This document shows positions 1 to 9,459 of a stretch of DNA of 64,000 nt, piece after piece. How positions within the stretch are numbered: the first letter of the stretch is position 1; each line of letters begins with the position of its first letter. Under the pieces are notes generated by a model that saw only the letters and a program-made list of their open reading frames with translations, had not been told where the DNA came from and made no database searches. The position numbers were made by a program, and so were the translations under genes. The stretch comes from Leptospira sp. (GTDB lineage: Bacteria > Spirochaetota > Leptospiria > Leptospirales > Leptospiraceae): positions 43,288 to 107,287 of the forward strand of contig JACVCB010000011.1 in assembly GCA_016742255.1 (NCBI GenBank), given 5' to 3'.

Positions 1-1691
1 GCCAATTGGGTATTCAGTTCTCTTGGTAAAATTTGGTGTGCCTTTTCATAACAATTGACTGCAGTTTGGTAATCTTTTTGGTGATAGGCCTTGTCACCTT
101 GTCGTTTTATCTGATGAAACTCTTCTAGTCGTGGTGACAACTGAAATCCAAGTAAAGTGATGTCATCCATTGCATCTGTTCCCATCGTAAACTCTCTATG
201 ATGGTTCATAATGGATTCAACTGTCTCTTGGATTGTGGCATTCGCATTTTCTTCAATCAATTGTAAAAGTTTACTTTCTCCGAATGCATGGCCATGATCA
301 TTTTCAGCTTCTGTTAATCCATCTGTGTATAAGAATAATTTATCTCCAGGTTCTAATTGGAGGTGTAAGTCTCGGTATGTATCTCCTGCATCAGGAAACA
401 TTCCTAAAAATGTTCCTTCACCTTCACAGACCTCTGCTTTGCCAGTTCGGTGGCGGAATAAAATAGGTCTTGGATGTCCTGCAATTGAATACACAACTTT
501 GTAGTCAGAGTGGATGAGAAGGTAAACACAAGTGGTGTAACCTTGTTGTTTGACAAGGTCTAATAACTCACGATTGATTAATTTAAATGTTTCGGATGGT
601 TTTGGCTTTTTAAAATTCGAAAATAACATTTTCGAAAGTGCAGTGATAAAGGCAGCAGGAACTCCGTGACCTGACACATCACAAACAGCAACACCTAACT
701 TATCAGTATGGTATGGAAAATAATCATAATAATCTCCACTCACTTCTTGCATGGGACTAAATCCCGTCCAAAATTGAATCCCATTCCAATCAGGGATTAT
801 TTCAGGTATCAAACCCTTTTGGATGTTTTTTGCAAGGCGAAGGTCCTTTGCCATCGAGAGTTGTTTTCTTTCTAACTCTTGTTTGAAAGACTTCAGTACT
901 TCAACAGCAGCTTCCAAATCACGATTTTCAATCGCAAGTTCACGTGATTTACCGACAACATCTCTTACATCAACAATTGACATCTCTTCCAATGTTGTTT
1001 CTGAGCGAGAGGTAACCATTACACGATGGCGAGATGAAACATTTTCTTTTGTTAGATGTGATCTAGACAAATACAAAACTTCATCTTTCCATTCCAATTC
1101 GTATTCATTGGCGTCGGAACCAAATTGTATTTCCTCACCCAATTCTTTGTGAGAAACGTGGATGCCAAAAAGTTTGGTTTTTGTCATTCGGATATTAAAT
1201 TCTTTGAGTTCAAAGAGAACAGCAAGGCCATTTAACATGCCTTGGAAAAACACTGCATCATACCATTTTTCTTGGAACTCAGGAAGGTATGTAAAAACGA
1301 ATTTCACATGTTTGTCTGCTATCGGTTTTACATTTAAGTAGACTGCTCTTGTTAGGCGACCAATCAAAATAGGTAACCTATAAATCATTTCCACTAAATC
1401 AATCCTAGAATCATCAAGTGGCAACAAATCATAGGCATTTGTAATCAATGCTTCCGTTCCCACATGGTACAAAATTCCTGAAATATCTAATGAAGTGGAA
1501 ATTTGTTGGATGATTTTATCTTCTAAGGACTGAGAAATCCAATAATTGGGATCTTTAAGGATACGATTGTAGGTGGTATCATCTAAGATATCAGGAAAAG
1601 GGTTCGTGTGAATCGATAGATTTTGTTCACGCTCATAGACTTGGATGAGGCCTGATACTCGTTTTGATGATATTTCTCTAGCAGAATGCAG
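1..1691 (-). CDS. SpoIIE/PP2C-type serine phosphatase, C-terminus beyond left edge
   Basis: The minus-strand frame is open from the left edge to about 1691. It encodes a non-catalytic N-terminal region of roughly 270 residues, a short helical linker containing LAKNIQKGLIPE, and a SpoIIE-type phosphatase domain. Visible motifs are SGDYYDYF, GVAVCDVSGHGVPAA, YSIAGHP and LFLYTDGLTEAEN, all typical of metal-dependent PP2C phosphatases acting in partner-switching or stress signalling. After the domain a TPR-like helix pair (KAYHQKDYQTAVNCYEKA) begins and runs out of the window. An in-frame TAG closes the frame just upstream, and no ATG, GTG or TTG lies near the N-terminus. A CTG at 1689-1691 has a GAGAGGG Shine-Dalgarno 8 bases upstream, so I chose it. 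The phosphatase call is firm; the start and the partner proteins are not known. Confidence 0.88.
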   Translation of the reverse strand, partial: MHSAREISSKRVSGLIQVYEREQNLSIHTNPFPDILDDTTYNRILKDPNYWISQSLEDKIIQQISTSLDISGILYHVGTEALITNAYDLLPLDDSRIDLVEMIYRLPILIGRLTRAVYLNVKPIADKHVKFVFTYLPEFQEKWYDAVFFQGMLNGLAVLFELKEFNIRMTKTKLFGIHVSHKELGEEIQFGSDANEYELEWKDEVLYLSRSHLTKENVSSRHRVMVTSRSETTLEEMSIVDVRDVVGKSRELAIENRDLEAAVEVLKSFKQELERKQLSMAKDLRLAKNIQKGLIPEIIPDWNGIQFWTGFSPMQEVSGDYYDYFPYHTDKLGVAVCDVSGHGVPAAFITALSKMLFSNFKKPKPSETFKLINRELLDLVKQQGYTTCVYLLIHSDYKVVYSIAGHPRPILFRHRTGKAEVCEGEGTFLGMFPDAGDTYRDLHLQLEPGDKLFLYTDGLTEAENDHGHAFGESKLLQLIEENANATIQETVESIMNHHREFTMGTDAMDDITLLGFQLSPRLEEFHQIKRQGDKAYHQKDYQTAVNCYEKAHQILPRELNTQL

Positions 1692-1777
1692 TGGCTAAAC
1701 CCTCTCGAAGATTCCCCTTCGGTAGGAGAAAAATAAATTTCAATCGATCCCTAGGCAATAGATTTTTCAATGGAGAT

Positions 1778-2233
1778 ATGATTTGGTATCTAAGAGTTTT
1801 TGGAATCTTTCTCTTTGTTTTTGTTTTTGCCGTCTTAGGTCAAAAGGAAACTCGTTTGGAGCGTCATTGGGAGGTAAAATTAAAACCTGACCAAACCCTA
1901 AAGAATTTGTATGAATCCTTCCAACCAAAATCCTTTCGAGCCCCTGTAGTGGGAGAAGAATGGGAATCTAAATCCTTGGGGGAAACGGTGAAATGCAAAA
2001 CAACTTCTGTCACAAATACACCGACAATTTCTTTCCAAATCGAAAGCCAAGGTTTCAAACATTACGAAGTTCTAAAAGAGACCTACCAACTGGATCCGAC
2101 TGAGAACGGCGTTCGTATCCACGGAATTTTGGAAATCCAAACGGCTCCCAATTTCCTTTCTAAACTTTTGTTTTTATTCTTTAGCGATGCAGATTTAAAC
2201 CACATCGCCACTTTAAAAGAAAAACGATTTTAA
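1778..2233 (+). CDS. hypothetical membrane-anchored protein
   Basis: This gene encodes a protein of about 151 residues. It begins with a hydrophobic N-terminal segment ([21 protein letters not shown]) that should be a signal anchor. The rest is a soluble domain with alternating polar beta-like stretches and a second hydrophobic patch near the C-terminus ([13 protein letters not shown]). I do not recognise the family. The layout loosely resembles START/SRPBCC-like folds, but that is a guess. The frame is open back to a GTG at 1691, but that codon abuts the divergent phosphatase start. The ATG at 1778 gives a clean signal anchor, although only a close GGAG precedes it. The 3' end overlaps the convergent ispF stop by four bases. 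Confidence 0.6.
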   Translation: MIWYLRVFGIFLFVFVFAVLGQKETRLERHWEVKLKPDQTLKNLYESFQPKSFRAPVVGEEWESKSLGETVKCKTTSVTNTPTISFQIESQGFKHYEVLKETYQLDPTENGVRIHGILEIQTAPNFLSKLLFLFFSDADLNHIATLKEKRF

Positions 2234-2724
2234 TGGTGTTTTTTTGTGCTCTCAACGAGCACAGTTGCCATCACCATCACACCTTCACTTCTACCTAAAG
2301 CTCCCATCCCTTCCGAAGTAGTTGCCTTAATGGAAACACAGTCTAACGGAAGTTTTGTGATTTGTGCCAAAGATGCATTCAGTTCGGCACGGATGGGATT
2401 TATTTTAGGATGATCACCAACATATGTACAATCTACATTGATGAGTTTGAATTTTTTTTCCTCTAGGAGTTCTAAACATTTATCAATGATCACAGAGGAT
2501 TTCATATTTTTATACTGTGGGTCGGTGTCAGGGAAATGAACCCCAATATCACCAAGGGCCAATGCACCTAAAATAGCATCTGCCACTGCATGTAAAATTA
2601 CATCCGCATCACTATGACCCAAAAAAGCAAATTCCGATTTCACTTCCACACCCGCAAGGACAAGGGGGCGAAATGGTTCATGGATTAATTTATGAAAATC
2701 GATTCCGTTTCCAACTCTAAACAT
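2230..2724 (-). CDS. ispF: 2-C-methyl-D-erythritol 2,4-cyclodiphosphate synthase
   Basis: IspF makes the cyclic diphosphate intermediate of the MEP isoprenoid pathway from the CDP-ME 2-phosphate precursor, with release of CMP. The 164-residue length is normal for this trimeric cytosolic enzyme. Metal ligands are visible as D9 and H11 (GIDFHK) and H45 ([14 protein letters not shown]). The motif GHSDAD and the C-terminal [15 protein letters not shown] are characteristic. It lies one base downstream of nadA on the same strand, so the two are probably cotranscribed although they belong to different pathways. No ispD is adjacent, and nothing looks truncated. Confidence 0.96.
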   Translation of the reverse strand: MFRVGNGIDFHKLIHEPFRPLVLAGVEVKSEFAFLGHSDADVILHAVADAILGALALGDIGVHFPDTDPQYKNMKSSVIIDKCLELLEEKKFKLINVDCTYVGDHPKINPIRAELNASLAQITKLPLDCVSIKATTSEGMGALGRSEGVMVMATVLVESTKKHH

Positions 2725-2725
2725 A

Positions 2726-3712
2726 TTATTTTTTATAACTCAACTCTAACATACGATTTACAGATTTTTGGGCAAGTGAAATCACCTCATCGTCCAAAAA
2801 GATTTCAAATTGTTCTTTTAATAATGCATCTCTTACTTTTTCCAAAGTAATTTTTTTCATGTGAGGGCATGTTTGGCATGTAGATACAAATTCTTTTTCA
2901 GGGAATTCGGCACGTAAATTATCTCCCATCGAACATTCTGTCACTAACATGATTTTATCAGTTTTACTCTTCCGAATGAAATCAACCATCTGAGAAGTCG
3001 AACCAGAAAAATCTGCTTCTTTAACGACATCTTCATGGCACTCAGGGTGAGTAATGACAGTGACTCCACCAGGAAACAAACGTTTTGTGGAGCGAATATC
3101 TTCTGGAGTGTACATTTCGTGAACCATACATCTGCCAGGATGTGAGATGATGGTTTTAGTCGTTTGGTTGCGAACATTGCCCGCTAAGTATTCATCCGGT
3201 AAAAAGATAACCGTATCCCCTTCCACAGCATTTACAATTTGTACGGCATTTGCTGAAGTACAACAAACATCTGTTTCTGCCTTCACTTCCGCCGAACAGT
3301 TCACATACGTAACAACAGGTACACCAGGGTATTTTGCCTTTAAAGCTTTGACATCCTCACGTGTGATGGATTCAGCAAGAGAACAACCAGCTTTTGGATC
3401 GGCAATGAGAACCTTTTTTTCAGGAGATAAAATTTTGGCAGTTTCAGCCATAAAATGAACACCATTGAACAAAATCATTGAGGCAGTTGTTTCTTTCGCC
3501 ATTTTGGAAAGATACAAAGAATCACCAATGATATCGGACACTCCCCAAAATACATCGGGTGTCATATAATTATGACCTAGGATCACTACATTTTTTTCTT
3601 TTTTCAATCGATTGATTTCTTCTGCTAAAGGAAGAATTCGTTCTTCTATTTCATGAGGAAGGTAAATCGGATTTAATTTTTGAACCAATTGGTCTTTAGT
3701 GACTAGTGACAT
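2726..3712 (-). CDS. nadA: quinolinate synthase A
   Basis: NadA condenses iminoaspartate with dihydroxyacetone phosphate to form quinolinate in de novo NAD synthesis, and it carries an oxygen-sensitive [4Fe-4S] cluster. The protein has 328 residues. The expected cluster cysteines are present: C110 (AGCSLAES), C195 (GRCMVHE) and C279 or C282 ([10 protein letters not shown]). Substrate motifs ILGHNYM and [13 protein letters not shown] are visible, as is THPEC. The gene is first in a tight pair with ispF. No nadB or nadC lies within the window. The ATG at 3712 follows a purine-rich stretch (AGGAGTATAAA in the minus sense). Confidence 0.96.
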   Translation of the reverse strand: MSLVTKDQLVQKLNPIYLPHEIEERILPLAEEINRLKKEKNVVILGHNYMTPDVFWGVSDIIGDSLYLSKMAKETTASMILFNGVHFMAETAKILSPEKKVLIADPKAGCSLAESITREDVKALKAKYPGVPVVTYVNCSAEVKAETDVCCTSANAVQIVNAVEGDTVIFLPDEYLAGNVRNQTTKTIISHPGRCMVHEMYTPEDIRSTKRLFPGGVTVITHPECHEDVVKEADFSGSTSQMVDFIRKSKTDKIMLVTECSMGDNLRAEFPEKEFVSTCQTCPHMKKITLEKVRDALLKEQFEIFLDDEVISLAQKSVNRMLELSYKK

Positions 3713-3731
3713 TTTATACTCCTATTAACAA

Positions 3732-4250
3732 TCATTGGTAAGGGTCAGACCCGAGTACGGTGTCTGTTTCACGAAGTCCCGAATCAACGGGTGGAACGGA
3801 ATTCTCAAGAGAACCACACTGGTTCATTGCTTCTTGCCATGAAGTTTCCGCAGAGGAAGTTCCTGTACGTTGGACTCTTCTATATTCGGAATTGGAGGCA
3901 AATGAACTCTGGTTACATGCTTTTGCAATATTATAAGTTAAGTTAATTTTCGAAAAACAATCAAAATACAAGACAGCGACTGAATCCGTACTCAATTCTC
4001 TTGGTTGGATCTGTGCTTTTAATTTGGAGATAAGACCTGGGCAAACGTTTGTACTTATGTCAGCTACTGCCACACAATTTGATTCTGTCAGAATAAATCT
4101 TTGACAAGCAGATTGCACAGGGCTCCCTTGAGTGAGTAACGTACTCAAAAGTTCTGAATTTGAATCTTCACTGGATTTTTTCGTACAGGCAAAGTCCATA
4201 CACACAATGCCAATGAACAAAAAGAAAACCATCTTCATCCTATTCATCAC
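3732..4250 (-). CDS. putative lipoprotein, cysteine-rich, unknown function
   Basis: This 172-residue protein has a short N-terminal hydrophobic signal (MVFFLFIGIVCMDFAC), with a likely lipidated cysteine at C22 or C17. The mature part holds about six further cysteines spaced through the chain (SACQRF, SNCV, NVCP, FDCFS, KACNQ, NQCGS), which suggests disulfide-stabilised helices in the periplasm. I do not recognise the family. The start is a GTG at 4250 (ATG at 4247) with a good AAGGAGAG Shine-Dalgarno 7-9 bases upstream. Its 5' end overlaps the beginning of the divergent plus-strand gene by about 38 bases. It ends just upstream of nadA, so it could be the first gene of the nadA-ispF transcript. 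Confidence 0.7.
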   Translation of the reverse strand: MMNRMKMVFFLFIGIVCMDFACTKKSSEDSNSELLSTLLTQGSPVQSACQRFILTESNCVAVADISTNVCPGLISKLKAQIQPRELSTDSVAVLYFDCFSKINLTYNIAKACNQSSFASNSEYRRVQRTGTSSAETSWQEAMNQCGSLENSVPPVDSGLRETDTVLGSDPYQ

Positions 4251-4965
4251 AATTCTACTCTCCTTCTTACTTGGTGGTCTTGTCTATATCCTTTTTCTCA
4301 AAAAAAACAAAGAGAATCCCAAAGAATCCTCTTTTGATTCACATTCCGAGATCTATTGGCAGAGGTTACAAAATCGCCCAGAGGTCCTAAAAGGTCCAGG
4401 GTATCCAAGTGACCTTAGGGATTTTTTGGAAACGATTCGTGGGAAGGAATCCTATCTCTGGAATGGAGACAGAGAAGAAACATATCGTTATTTACTCCAA
4501 GAATTTCCAGATGAAAGAGGGCATGTTTTATATGCTGTCTATGTCGCTTTTATGAATTGGAATGAAAAAAGTTTGGAAATTGAATCTTCTCCTTCACTTT
4601 CCCAATATGAAAAACTAACGGCCGTAAACCGCCTAAAAGATGAAATATTTCCTAAATTTTTAAGTGAATTACTTTTTCCAAAACACCCCACTTCTCCTCC
4701 CGTGATTTTATTGTCTTTTTTGGAAGATTACGTTCAGAGAAATCCCTATAGTTATGCAAGGGAACGAAAACGAATTTTCCTTCGTAAAAAAGAAACACTT
4801 TACCAACAGGAAAAATGGGACATCCAATCCTGGGAAAGCCCTTCCTTCTACCGACAGGTTGTCGAGTTACTGTACGAAAGGGAAATGAAGGAAATGTCCG
4901 AAGAGGAAAAAACTTTTTATCGTAGTTCTAAAATCGAGGAATTGAAATCGGATTTTTGGAATTGA
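4213..4965 (+). CDS. membrane-anchored protein of unknown function
   Basis: This is a 250-residue protein. An N-terminal transmembrane anchor covers about residues 5-28, and a mostly helical, highly charged cytoplasmic or periplasmic part follows with motifs such as LLQEFPDERGHVLYAVYVAF. I do not recognise the family. The frame is open upstream to 4132, but the first sensible start is ATG 4213 (or 4207, giving MPMNKKK). Both lie inside the 5' end of the divergent lipoprotein gene. No strong Shine-Dalgarno is visible. It sits 35 bases before the LpoB-like gene on the same strand and could share a transcript with it. Confidence 0.65.
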   Translation: MNKKKTIFILFITILLSFLLGGLVYILFLKKNKENPKESSFDSHSEIYWQRLQNRPEVLKGPGYPSDLRDFLETIRGKESYLWNGDREETYRYLLQEFPDERGHVLYAVYVAFMNWNEKSLEIESSPSLSQYEKLTAVNRLKDEIFPKFLSELLFPKHPTSPPVILLSFLEDYVQRNPYSYARERKRIFLRKKETLYQQEKWDIQSWESPSFYRQVVELLYEREMKEMSEEEKTFYRSSKIEELKSDFWN

Positions 4966-5000
4966 CAAGACATGTTTCCATCCCCCATATAAGTGGGGTT

Positions 5001-5579
5001 ATGAAACAAATTCTATTCTCCTTTCTCTTAGTAGGATTCTTATTCCAATGCAGTTCCAGTCCCAAAAGACTCGACAATGCTGATGATTATATCTCCGACT
5101 CAGGTGGACTGACTAGCCAAGAATTGGTGAAAGCGGCCGAAAAATTAGCAGGCCAAATTGGGGAGTATTTCAAAGAAAACCCACATGAAGAAGGTGTATT
5201 TGTGGCACACTTCCCTACACGTAACGATACATCGGAACAAATCCAAACAGAACTTTTTGACAATGCGTTTGTATCTAAACTCATCAAAAATAAAATATAC
5301 ACAGTACGCACAAAAAATAGAGAACAATCTCTCAATGAAATTCAGTTCAGTTTGTCCGGACTCACTTCCAATCGTTTATCCATTGGAAAACTAAAATCTC
5401 CTAACTTTTTTGTTCGTTGTGACATCAATGAAAACATGTTCACTTCGAATGGAGAAAAAATCGTGGAACAATCGATTAACATCGAACTCGTAGAAGTGGA
5501 AACCACCATTGCGGTTTGGTCAGAAAAGGTATCGTATAGAAAATTAGCAGTTCGAGGAAACAAAGGGGTTAGTTGGTAA
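5001..5579 (+). CDS. LpoB-like penicillin-binding-protein activator lipoprotein
   Basis: This is a 192-residue lipoprotein. The signal MKQILFSFLLVGFLFQC ends at lipidated C17. The mature part resembles LpoB, the outer-membrane lipoprotein that activates PBP1b-type peptidoglycan synthases. It has an opening helix with LTSQELVKAAEKLAGQI, a strand VFVAHFPTRNDTSEQIQTE, an LSG turn and a C-terminal strand pair ending IELVEVETTIAVWSEKVSYRK. The frame extends back to 4956, but only ATG 5001 gives a signal peptide. A short inverted repeat (CCCCA...TGGGG, 4983-4998) lies directly before the start. It is followed 16 bases later by a COG3014-like lipoprotein, a neighbour I associate with LpoB homologues. 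The fold assignment is by eye. Confidence 0.72.
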   Translation: MKQILFSFLLVGFLFQCSSSPKRLDNADDYISDSGGLTSQELVKAAEKLAGQIGEYFKENPHEEGVFVAHFPTRNDTSEQIQTELFDNAFVSKLIKNKIYTVRTKNREQSLNEIQFSLSGLTSNRLSIGKLKSPNFFVRCDINENMFTSNGEKIVEQSINIELVEVETTIAVWSEKVSYRKLAVRGNKGVSW

Positions 5580-5595
5580 TCCCTTCCACTATTGC

Positions 5596-7002
5596 ATGAA
5601 AAAATCATTTCTCTTTCTTTTTCTTTTCGTTCTCGGTTGTGCCAGTGATTACAACAAAGTCATCCAAGCAACCGAATCAGCATACTATGGACAGGATTAT
5701 GATTCTGCCATTCCTAAAATTAGAGAACTGTTTGAAGGTTCATCCAATAAGGACAAACTTCTATTTTTGATGGAAGCTGGTATGATCTTTCATACCAAAG
5801 GTGACTACGTCACTTCCAATAAAGTTTTCAAAGAAGCAGAAGACATTGCAGACAATATCAAAGTCAGTATGACTCGGTCTGGACTTTCGTTCATCCTTTC
5901 CGATAACGAATCCAATTATACCGGGGAAGATTTTGAAAGGGTAATGATTAAGTTTTACATTGCTAACAATTACCTGTTACAAGGTGACACTAATAACGCA
6001 AAAATTTATTTCAGACGATTGGATTTTGAACTGAAAGAAATGCGTTTTTTGGCAGCAGAATACCGCCAAAACAATGCAGCTCGTCTCATCGATGCGTATG
6101 TATCTGAGAAACTTGGTCGTTATAATGACGCAAGAGTCCAATACAAAAATATGGAACAACTCATCGGCAAAAGCCAAAACCTAATCGCCGACAGATATAT
6201 GTTAGCTTACCGAGAAGGAGATTCCTCAGACCAATCGAAATATTCTGCAGGTCGATCTAGCTTACAAGCTTACAATCGTTCTATGCAAAGGACTTCACCT
6301 GAAAATGAAAAACTTTCAGAAGTCATCATCATTCACGAAGCAGGAAAATCTGCGATCAAGATGTCAAGAGGACGCCTCATTGAAGACGAATATTTTTCTG
6401 CTGCCCTTCGTGGTGCAGTAGAAGTAGGTCTGCGTGCCAAAGGAGCTGGTGCCTCCCTCGCAGGAGCCATAGCTGCACTTTCTGTAGCAGAGAATCCAAT
6501 TCCTGTTTATAAAGAAAGAGATCCTAAAGGTTCCCTTCCCAAACGATATTACATCAATGGAGTGGATGTTGGGTATTCCGACATTATGAACAATTACTCC
6601 GAAACAGCGATGAACAATTTTAATGAGAACTACAAAGCTCTCATCACCAAAAACTTAACTTCCTTATCCCTTAAGGTAGTCGCAGCGGTAATTGCATCGG
6701 AAGCCATGGCAAGAGCCATTGAGTCTGGTGGAAAAGGGAAAAATAATGACCTTGTTTCTGGTCTCATTCGTGTTGCTGCTGGGGCTGCTGCAGGTCTTGC
6801 AGTTTCACAAACCATCGCACCTGACCTACGTTGTTGGAGGACTATTCCTTCCAATTTCCAAGTAAAACGAATCTTTTTGGCACCAGGTGAATACGATTTT
6901 AAAGTAGAATCACCTGGTTCTGTTGTGACAAGTGCACCGAGAAAATTGTTAGTGGAAGAAGGAAAACCCTTATTCGTATCGGTGAGATCCTACTCCAACT
7001 AA
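5596..7002 (+). CDS. COG3014-like TPR lipoprotein
   Basis: This 468-residue protein has a short signal and lipobox VLGCAS with lipidated C15. Residues 20-200 are helical repeats of TPR type (KGDYVTSNKVFKEAEDIAD, LLQGDTNNAKIYFRRLDFE, KLGRYNDARVQYKNMEQL). A central part follows with small-residue-rich, possibly membrane-inserting helices (AAVIASEAMARAIESGG, VAAGAAAGLAVSQT). A C-terminal beta domain ends the chain (FLAPGEYDFKVESPG). This architecture matches the COG3014 family as I remember it, often encoded beside an LpoB-like lipoprotein, as here. The function is unknown, and a role in envelope assembly is inferred from context only. It ends 16 bases before the convergent ftsZ stop. Confidence 0.72.
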   Translation: MKKSFLFLFLFVLGCASDYNKVIQATESAYYGQDYDSAIPKIRELFEGSSNKDKLLFLMEAGMIFHTKGDYVTSNKVFKEAEDIADNIKVSMTRSGLSFILSDNESNYTGEDFERVMIKFYIANNYLLQGDTNNAKIYFRRLDFELKEMRFLAAEYRQNNAARLIDAYVSEKLGRYNDARVQYKNMEQLIGKSQNLIADRYMLAYREGDSSDQSKYSAGRSSLQAYNRSMQRTSPENEKLSEVIIIHEAGKSAIKMSRGRLIEDEYFSAALRGAVEVGLRAKGAGASLAGAIAALSVAENPIPVYKERDPKGSLPKRYYINGVDVGYSDIMNNYSETAMNNFNENYKALITKNLTSLSLKVVAAVIASEAMARAIESGGKGKNNDLVSGLIRVAAGAAAGLAVSQTIAPDLRCWRTIPSNFQVKRIFLAPGEYDFKVESPGSVVTSAPRKLLVEEGKPLFVSVRSYSN

Positions 7003-7018
7003 CAGTTCTTATTATAGA

Positions 7019-8209
7019 TTAATCGTTTTTCCTACGTAAAAAAGCAGGAATATCATAATCCTCTCCATAATTTTGAAATGGGGAGGATTGTTTTTGGGCT
7101 CCAAAACTTCGATTCCCTTGGCGAATCCCTTTAGGGACTTCTGATTCTTTGGAAAATCCAGATTCTTTTTCATCGGATTTTTTGAGATATACCATAGGGG
7201 AAATCGACTCTTCAGACCCTACAACCTTTTGTTCTCTCTGGTATTGTTTTCCTTTTTTAGAAAAACCAGTCGCAATCACTGTCACTCGGATTTGGTCGGA
7301 TAGGCTTTGGTCTTCATTGAGACCAATGATGATATTGGCATCGGGATCTGCTTGTGCAGTGATGATTTGAGAAACTTCATTCCATTCATGGATGGTGAGA
7401 TCGTTTCCACCAGTTACGTTGATGAGAAGTGATTTAGCTCCTTGGATGCTAGAATCTTCTAACAAGGTATTGTTGATCGCTTGTTCCACCGCTTCAGAAA
7501 CACGTGTTTCCCCACGTCCTTCCCCTACTCCCAAAATCGCATCACCCGTGTCTTTCATGATGGTTTTCACATCAGCAAAATCCACATTGATGATTCCTGG
7601 ATGGTTGATGATATCACTGATACCACGAACACCATTTAACAAGATATCATCGATCACTCGAAAGGCCATGTCCACAGGGGTATTTTTATCGACTACTTGG
7701 AAAATAGAATCATTACGAATGGTGATAAGGGTATCTACATTCGCACGGAGTTGGTCAATCCCTTGTTTGGCAAGTTCTGCTCTTCGTTTCCCTTCAAATG
7801 AAAAAGGGACAGTCACAACACCAACGACTAAACATTTTAATTCTTTTGCAATGGCTGCAATGATCGGAGCAGCTCCTGTTCCAGTTCCACCACCCATACC
7901 GGCAGTGACAAACACCATATCGGCACCTTTTAAAGCAGATACAATCCGTTCCTTATCTTCTAAGGCAGCTTTTTCGCCGAGTTCTGGATCACCACCAGCA
8001 CCCATACCTCGGGTCACTTTATTCCCCAATTGGATTTTGACTTCAACGGGAGATTTGAGTAATACTTGTTCGTCGGTGTTCATCACAATGAAGTCAACAC
8101 CTGTCATTTTGGAATGTACCATTCTTGTGACGGCATTCATTCCACCACCACCTACACCAATGACTTTGATAATTGCTGGGCTAGTTTTTTCTTCTTCTAG
8201 GTATAACAT
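7019..8209 (-). CDS. ftsZ: cell division protein FtsZ
   Basis: FtsZ is the tubulin-like GTPase that polymerises into the division ring. The 396-residue protein shows the nucleotide-binding [10 protein letters not shown] at 18-26, the tubulin signature [10 protein letters not shown] at 106-115, and the T7 catalytic loop with D210 and D213 ([12 protein letters not shown]). A variable linker follows, and the conserved tail [13 protein letters not shown] binds FtsA and other partners. ATG 8209 has an AAGGA Shine-Dalgarno 8 bases upstream that overlaps the ftsA stop. It is the last gene of a compact ftsQ-ftsA-ftsZ unit. No mur genes of a classical dcw cluster are adjacent. Confidence 0.98.
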   Translation of the reverse strand: MLYLEEEKTSPAIIKVIGVGGGGMNAVTRMVHSKMTGVDFIVMNTDEQVLLKSPVEVKIQLGNKVTRGMGAGGDPELGEKAALEDKERIVSALKGADMVFVTAGMGGGTGTGAAPIIAAIAKELKCLVVGVVTVPFSFEGKRRAELAKQGIDQLRANVDTLITIRNDSIFQVVDKNTPVDMAFRVIDDILLNGVRGISDIINHPGIINVDFADVKTIMKDTGDAILGVGEGRGETRVSEAVEQAINNTLLEDSSIQGAKSLLINVTGGNDLTIHEWNEVSQIITAQADPDANIIIGLNEDQSLSDQIRVTVIATGFSKKGKQYQREQKVVGSEESISPMVYLKKSDEKESGFSKESEVPKGIRQGNRSFGAQKQSSPFQNYGEDYDIPAFLRRKND

Positions 8210-8219
8210 TCATTTTTCC

Positions 8220-9458
8220 TTAGAGATTATTCTCCATCCAACGACGAACCTTCTTCATCCATCCCTCTCCATCGGAAACGGAATGCATGTTTTTTTGTTC
8301 CAAGTTTTGTATTTTTGAACTGTATTTGATAAGGCCAACCGCAGTTGCATATTCAGGGCTTGCAATTCTTTCCACAAGGCCACTCATTCCTGCTGGTTTT
8401 GCACGTCCTACAGATAATCGAAGTACTTCTTCTGCAGTGGATTCAATGCCTTGTAATAAAGAAGTGCCTCCTGTTAGGATCACTCCTCCCGCCAAACTTG
8501 ACTTATACCCTGAACGTACCAGTTCGTGATCGATCATTTCTAAAATTTCACGAACCCTTGGTTCTAAAATTTCAACAAGTTCTTGGCGGAACACAGAACG
8601 AGATGGTCTACCTGATATAGATGGAATTTCAAATTTTTCTGTTGGGTCCACCATATCAATTCTTGTATGGCCGTATCGTTTTTTGATGATTTCTGCTGTT
8701 TCTACAGTGGTCTTAAGCCCAATGGAAATATCACTTGTGATATGAAATCCACCAAACGGAACAACCGAGGAAAATGCGATTCCCCCATCCACATAAATGA
8801 TGATATCACAAATGCCTGCGCCAATATCGACAACTGCTGTTCCTAAATCTTTTTCACCAGCTGTCAAAATCGCTTCTGAAGAGGCAAGGCTAGATAAAAC
8901 TTTGTCCATTTGCAAAAGCCCTGCTTGTTCCACACAACGATCAATATTATTGAGAGCTGTATTTCCACAGGATACAATATGAACCTCGGCTTCTAAACGA
9001 ACACCTGTCATCCCTATTGGATCTTTGATATTCACTTGGTCATCTACTTTGAATTCTTTTGTGAGGACATGAATCACTTGTTGGTCATTGGGAACATGTA
9101 CAGCTTGTGCTGCTTCCACGACACGCATGATATCCATCTCACTTACAATCCGTTCTCTGTTTGTAACAGCAATGATTCCTTTTTCATTAAATCCATGTAC
9201 TGATTTTCCAGAAACATTCACTACCACTGATGTTATCTCTTGGCCAGCCATGAGTTCTGCATCACCAAACGCTTCTATGATGGATTTAGTTGTGGTTTCA
9301 ATATTAACAATAGAACCGTTTTTGATCCCTGTAGAAGGATAAACGCCTGTTCCAATGATTTCAATTTCATGATCTCCTAATAGTCGTCCAATGACAACTT
9401 TGATAAGAGAAGATCCGAGATCCAAAGCAGTTATGATAGGTGCATCATCTTCAATCAT
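8220..9458 (-). CDS. ftsA: cell division protein FtsA
   Basis: FtsA is the actin-fold ATPase that tethers FtsZ to the inner membrane. The 412-residue protein has the phosphate-1 motif [14 protein letters not shown] at 11-24, and the inserted 1C region with SVHGFNEKG and [12 protein letters not shown]. The phosphate-2 motif [14 protein letters not shown] and the adenosine motif [14 protein letters not shown] are present. The C-terminal amphipathic helix [15 protein letters not shown] is the membrane-targeting sequence. It lies one base after ftsQ and 10 bases before ftsZ, which fits coupled expression. Confidence 0.97.
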   Translation of the reverse strand: MIEDDAPIITALDLGSSLIKVVIGRLLGDHEIEIIGTGVYPSTGIKNGSIVNIETTTKSIIEAFGDAELMAGQEITSVVVNVSGKSVHGFNEKGIIAVTNRERIVSEMDIMRVVEAAQAVHVPNDQQVIHVLTKEFKVDDQVNIKDPIGMTGVRLEAEVHIVSCGNTALNNIDRCVEQAGLLQMDKVLSSLASSEAILTAGEKDLGTAVVDIGAGICDIIIYVDGGIAFSSVVPFGGFHITSDISIGLKTTVETAEIIKKRYGHTRIDMVDPTEKFEIPSISGRPSRSVFRQELVEILEPRVREILEMIDHELVRSGYKSSLAGGVILTGGTSLLQGIESTAEEVLRLSVGRAKPAGMSGLVERIASPEYATAVGLIKYSSKIQNLEQKNMHSVSDGEGWMKKVRRWMENNL

Positions 9459-9459
9459 A

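Noticed and set aside
823..1152. Open frame of 109 codons on the plus strand
   Set aside because: It lies antisense to the SpoIIE phosphatase domain, whose minus-strand frame carries clear motifs. Its own product is low-complexity Ser-rich.
7392..8318. Long plus-strand open frame of 308 codons
   Set aside because: It is antisense to ftsZ, which is certain. The composition is typical of a complementary-strand shadow.
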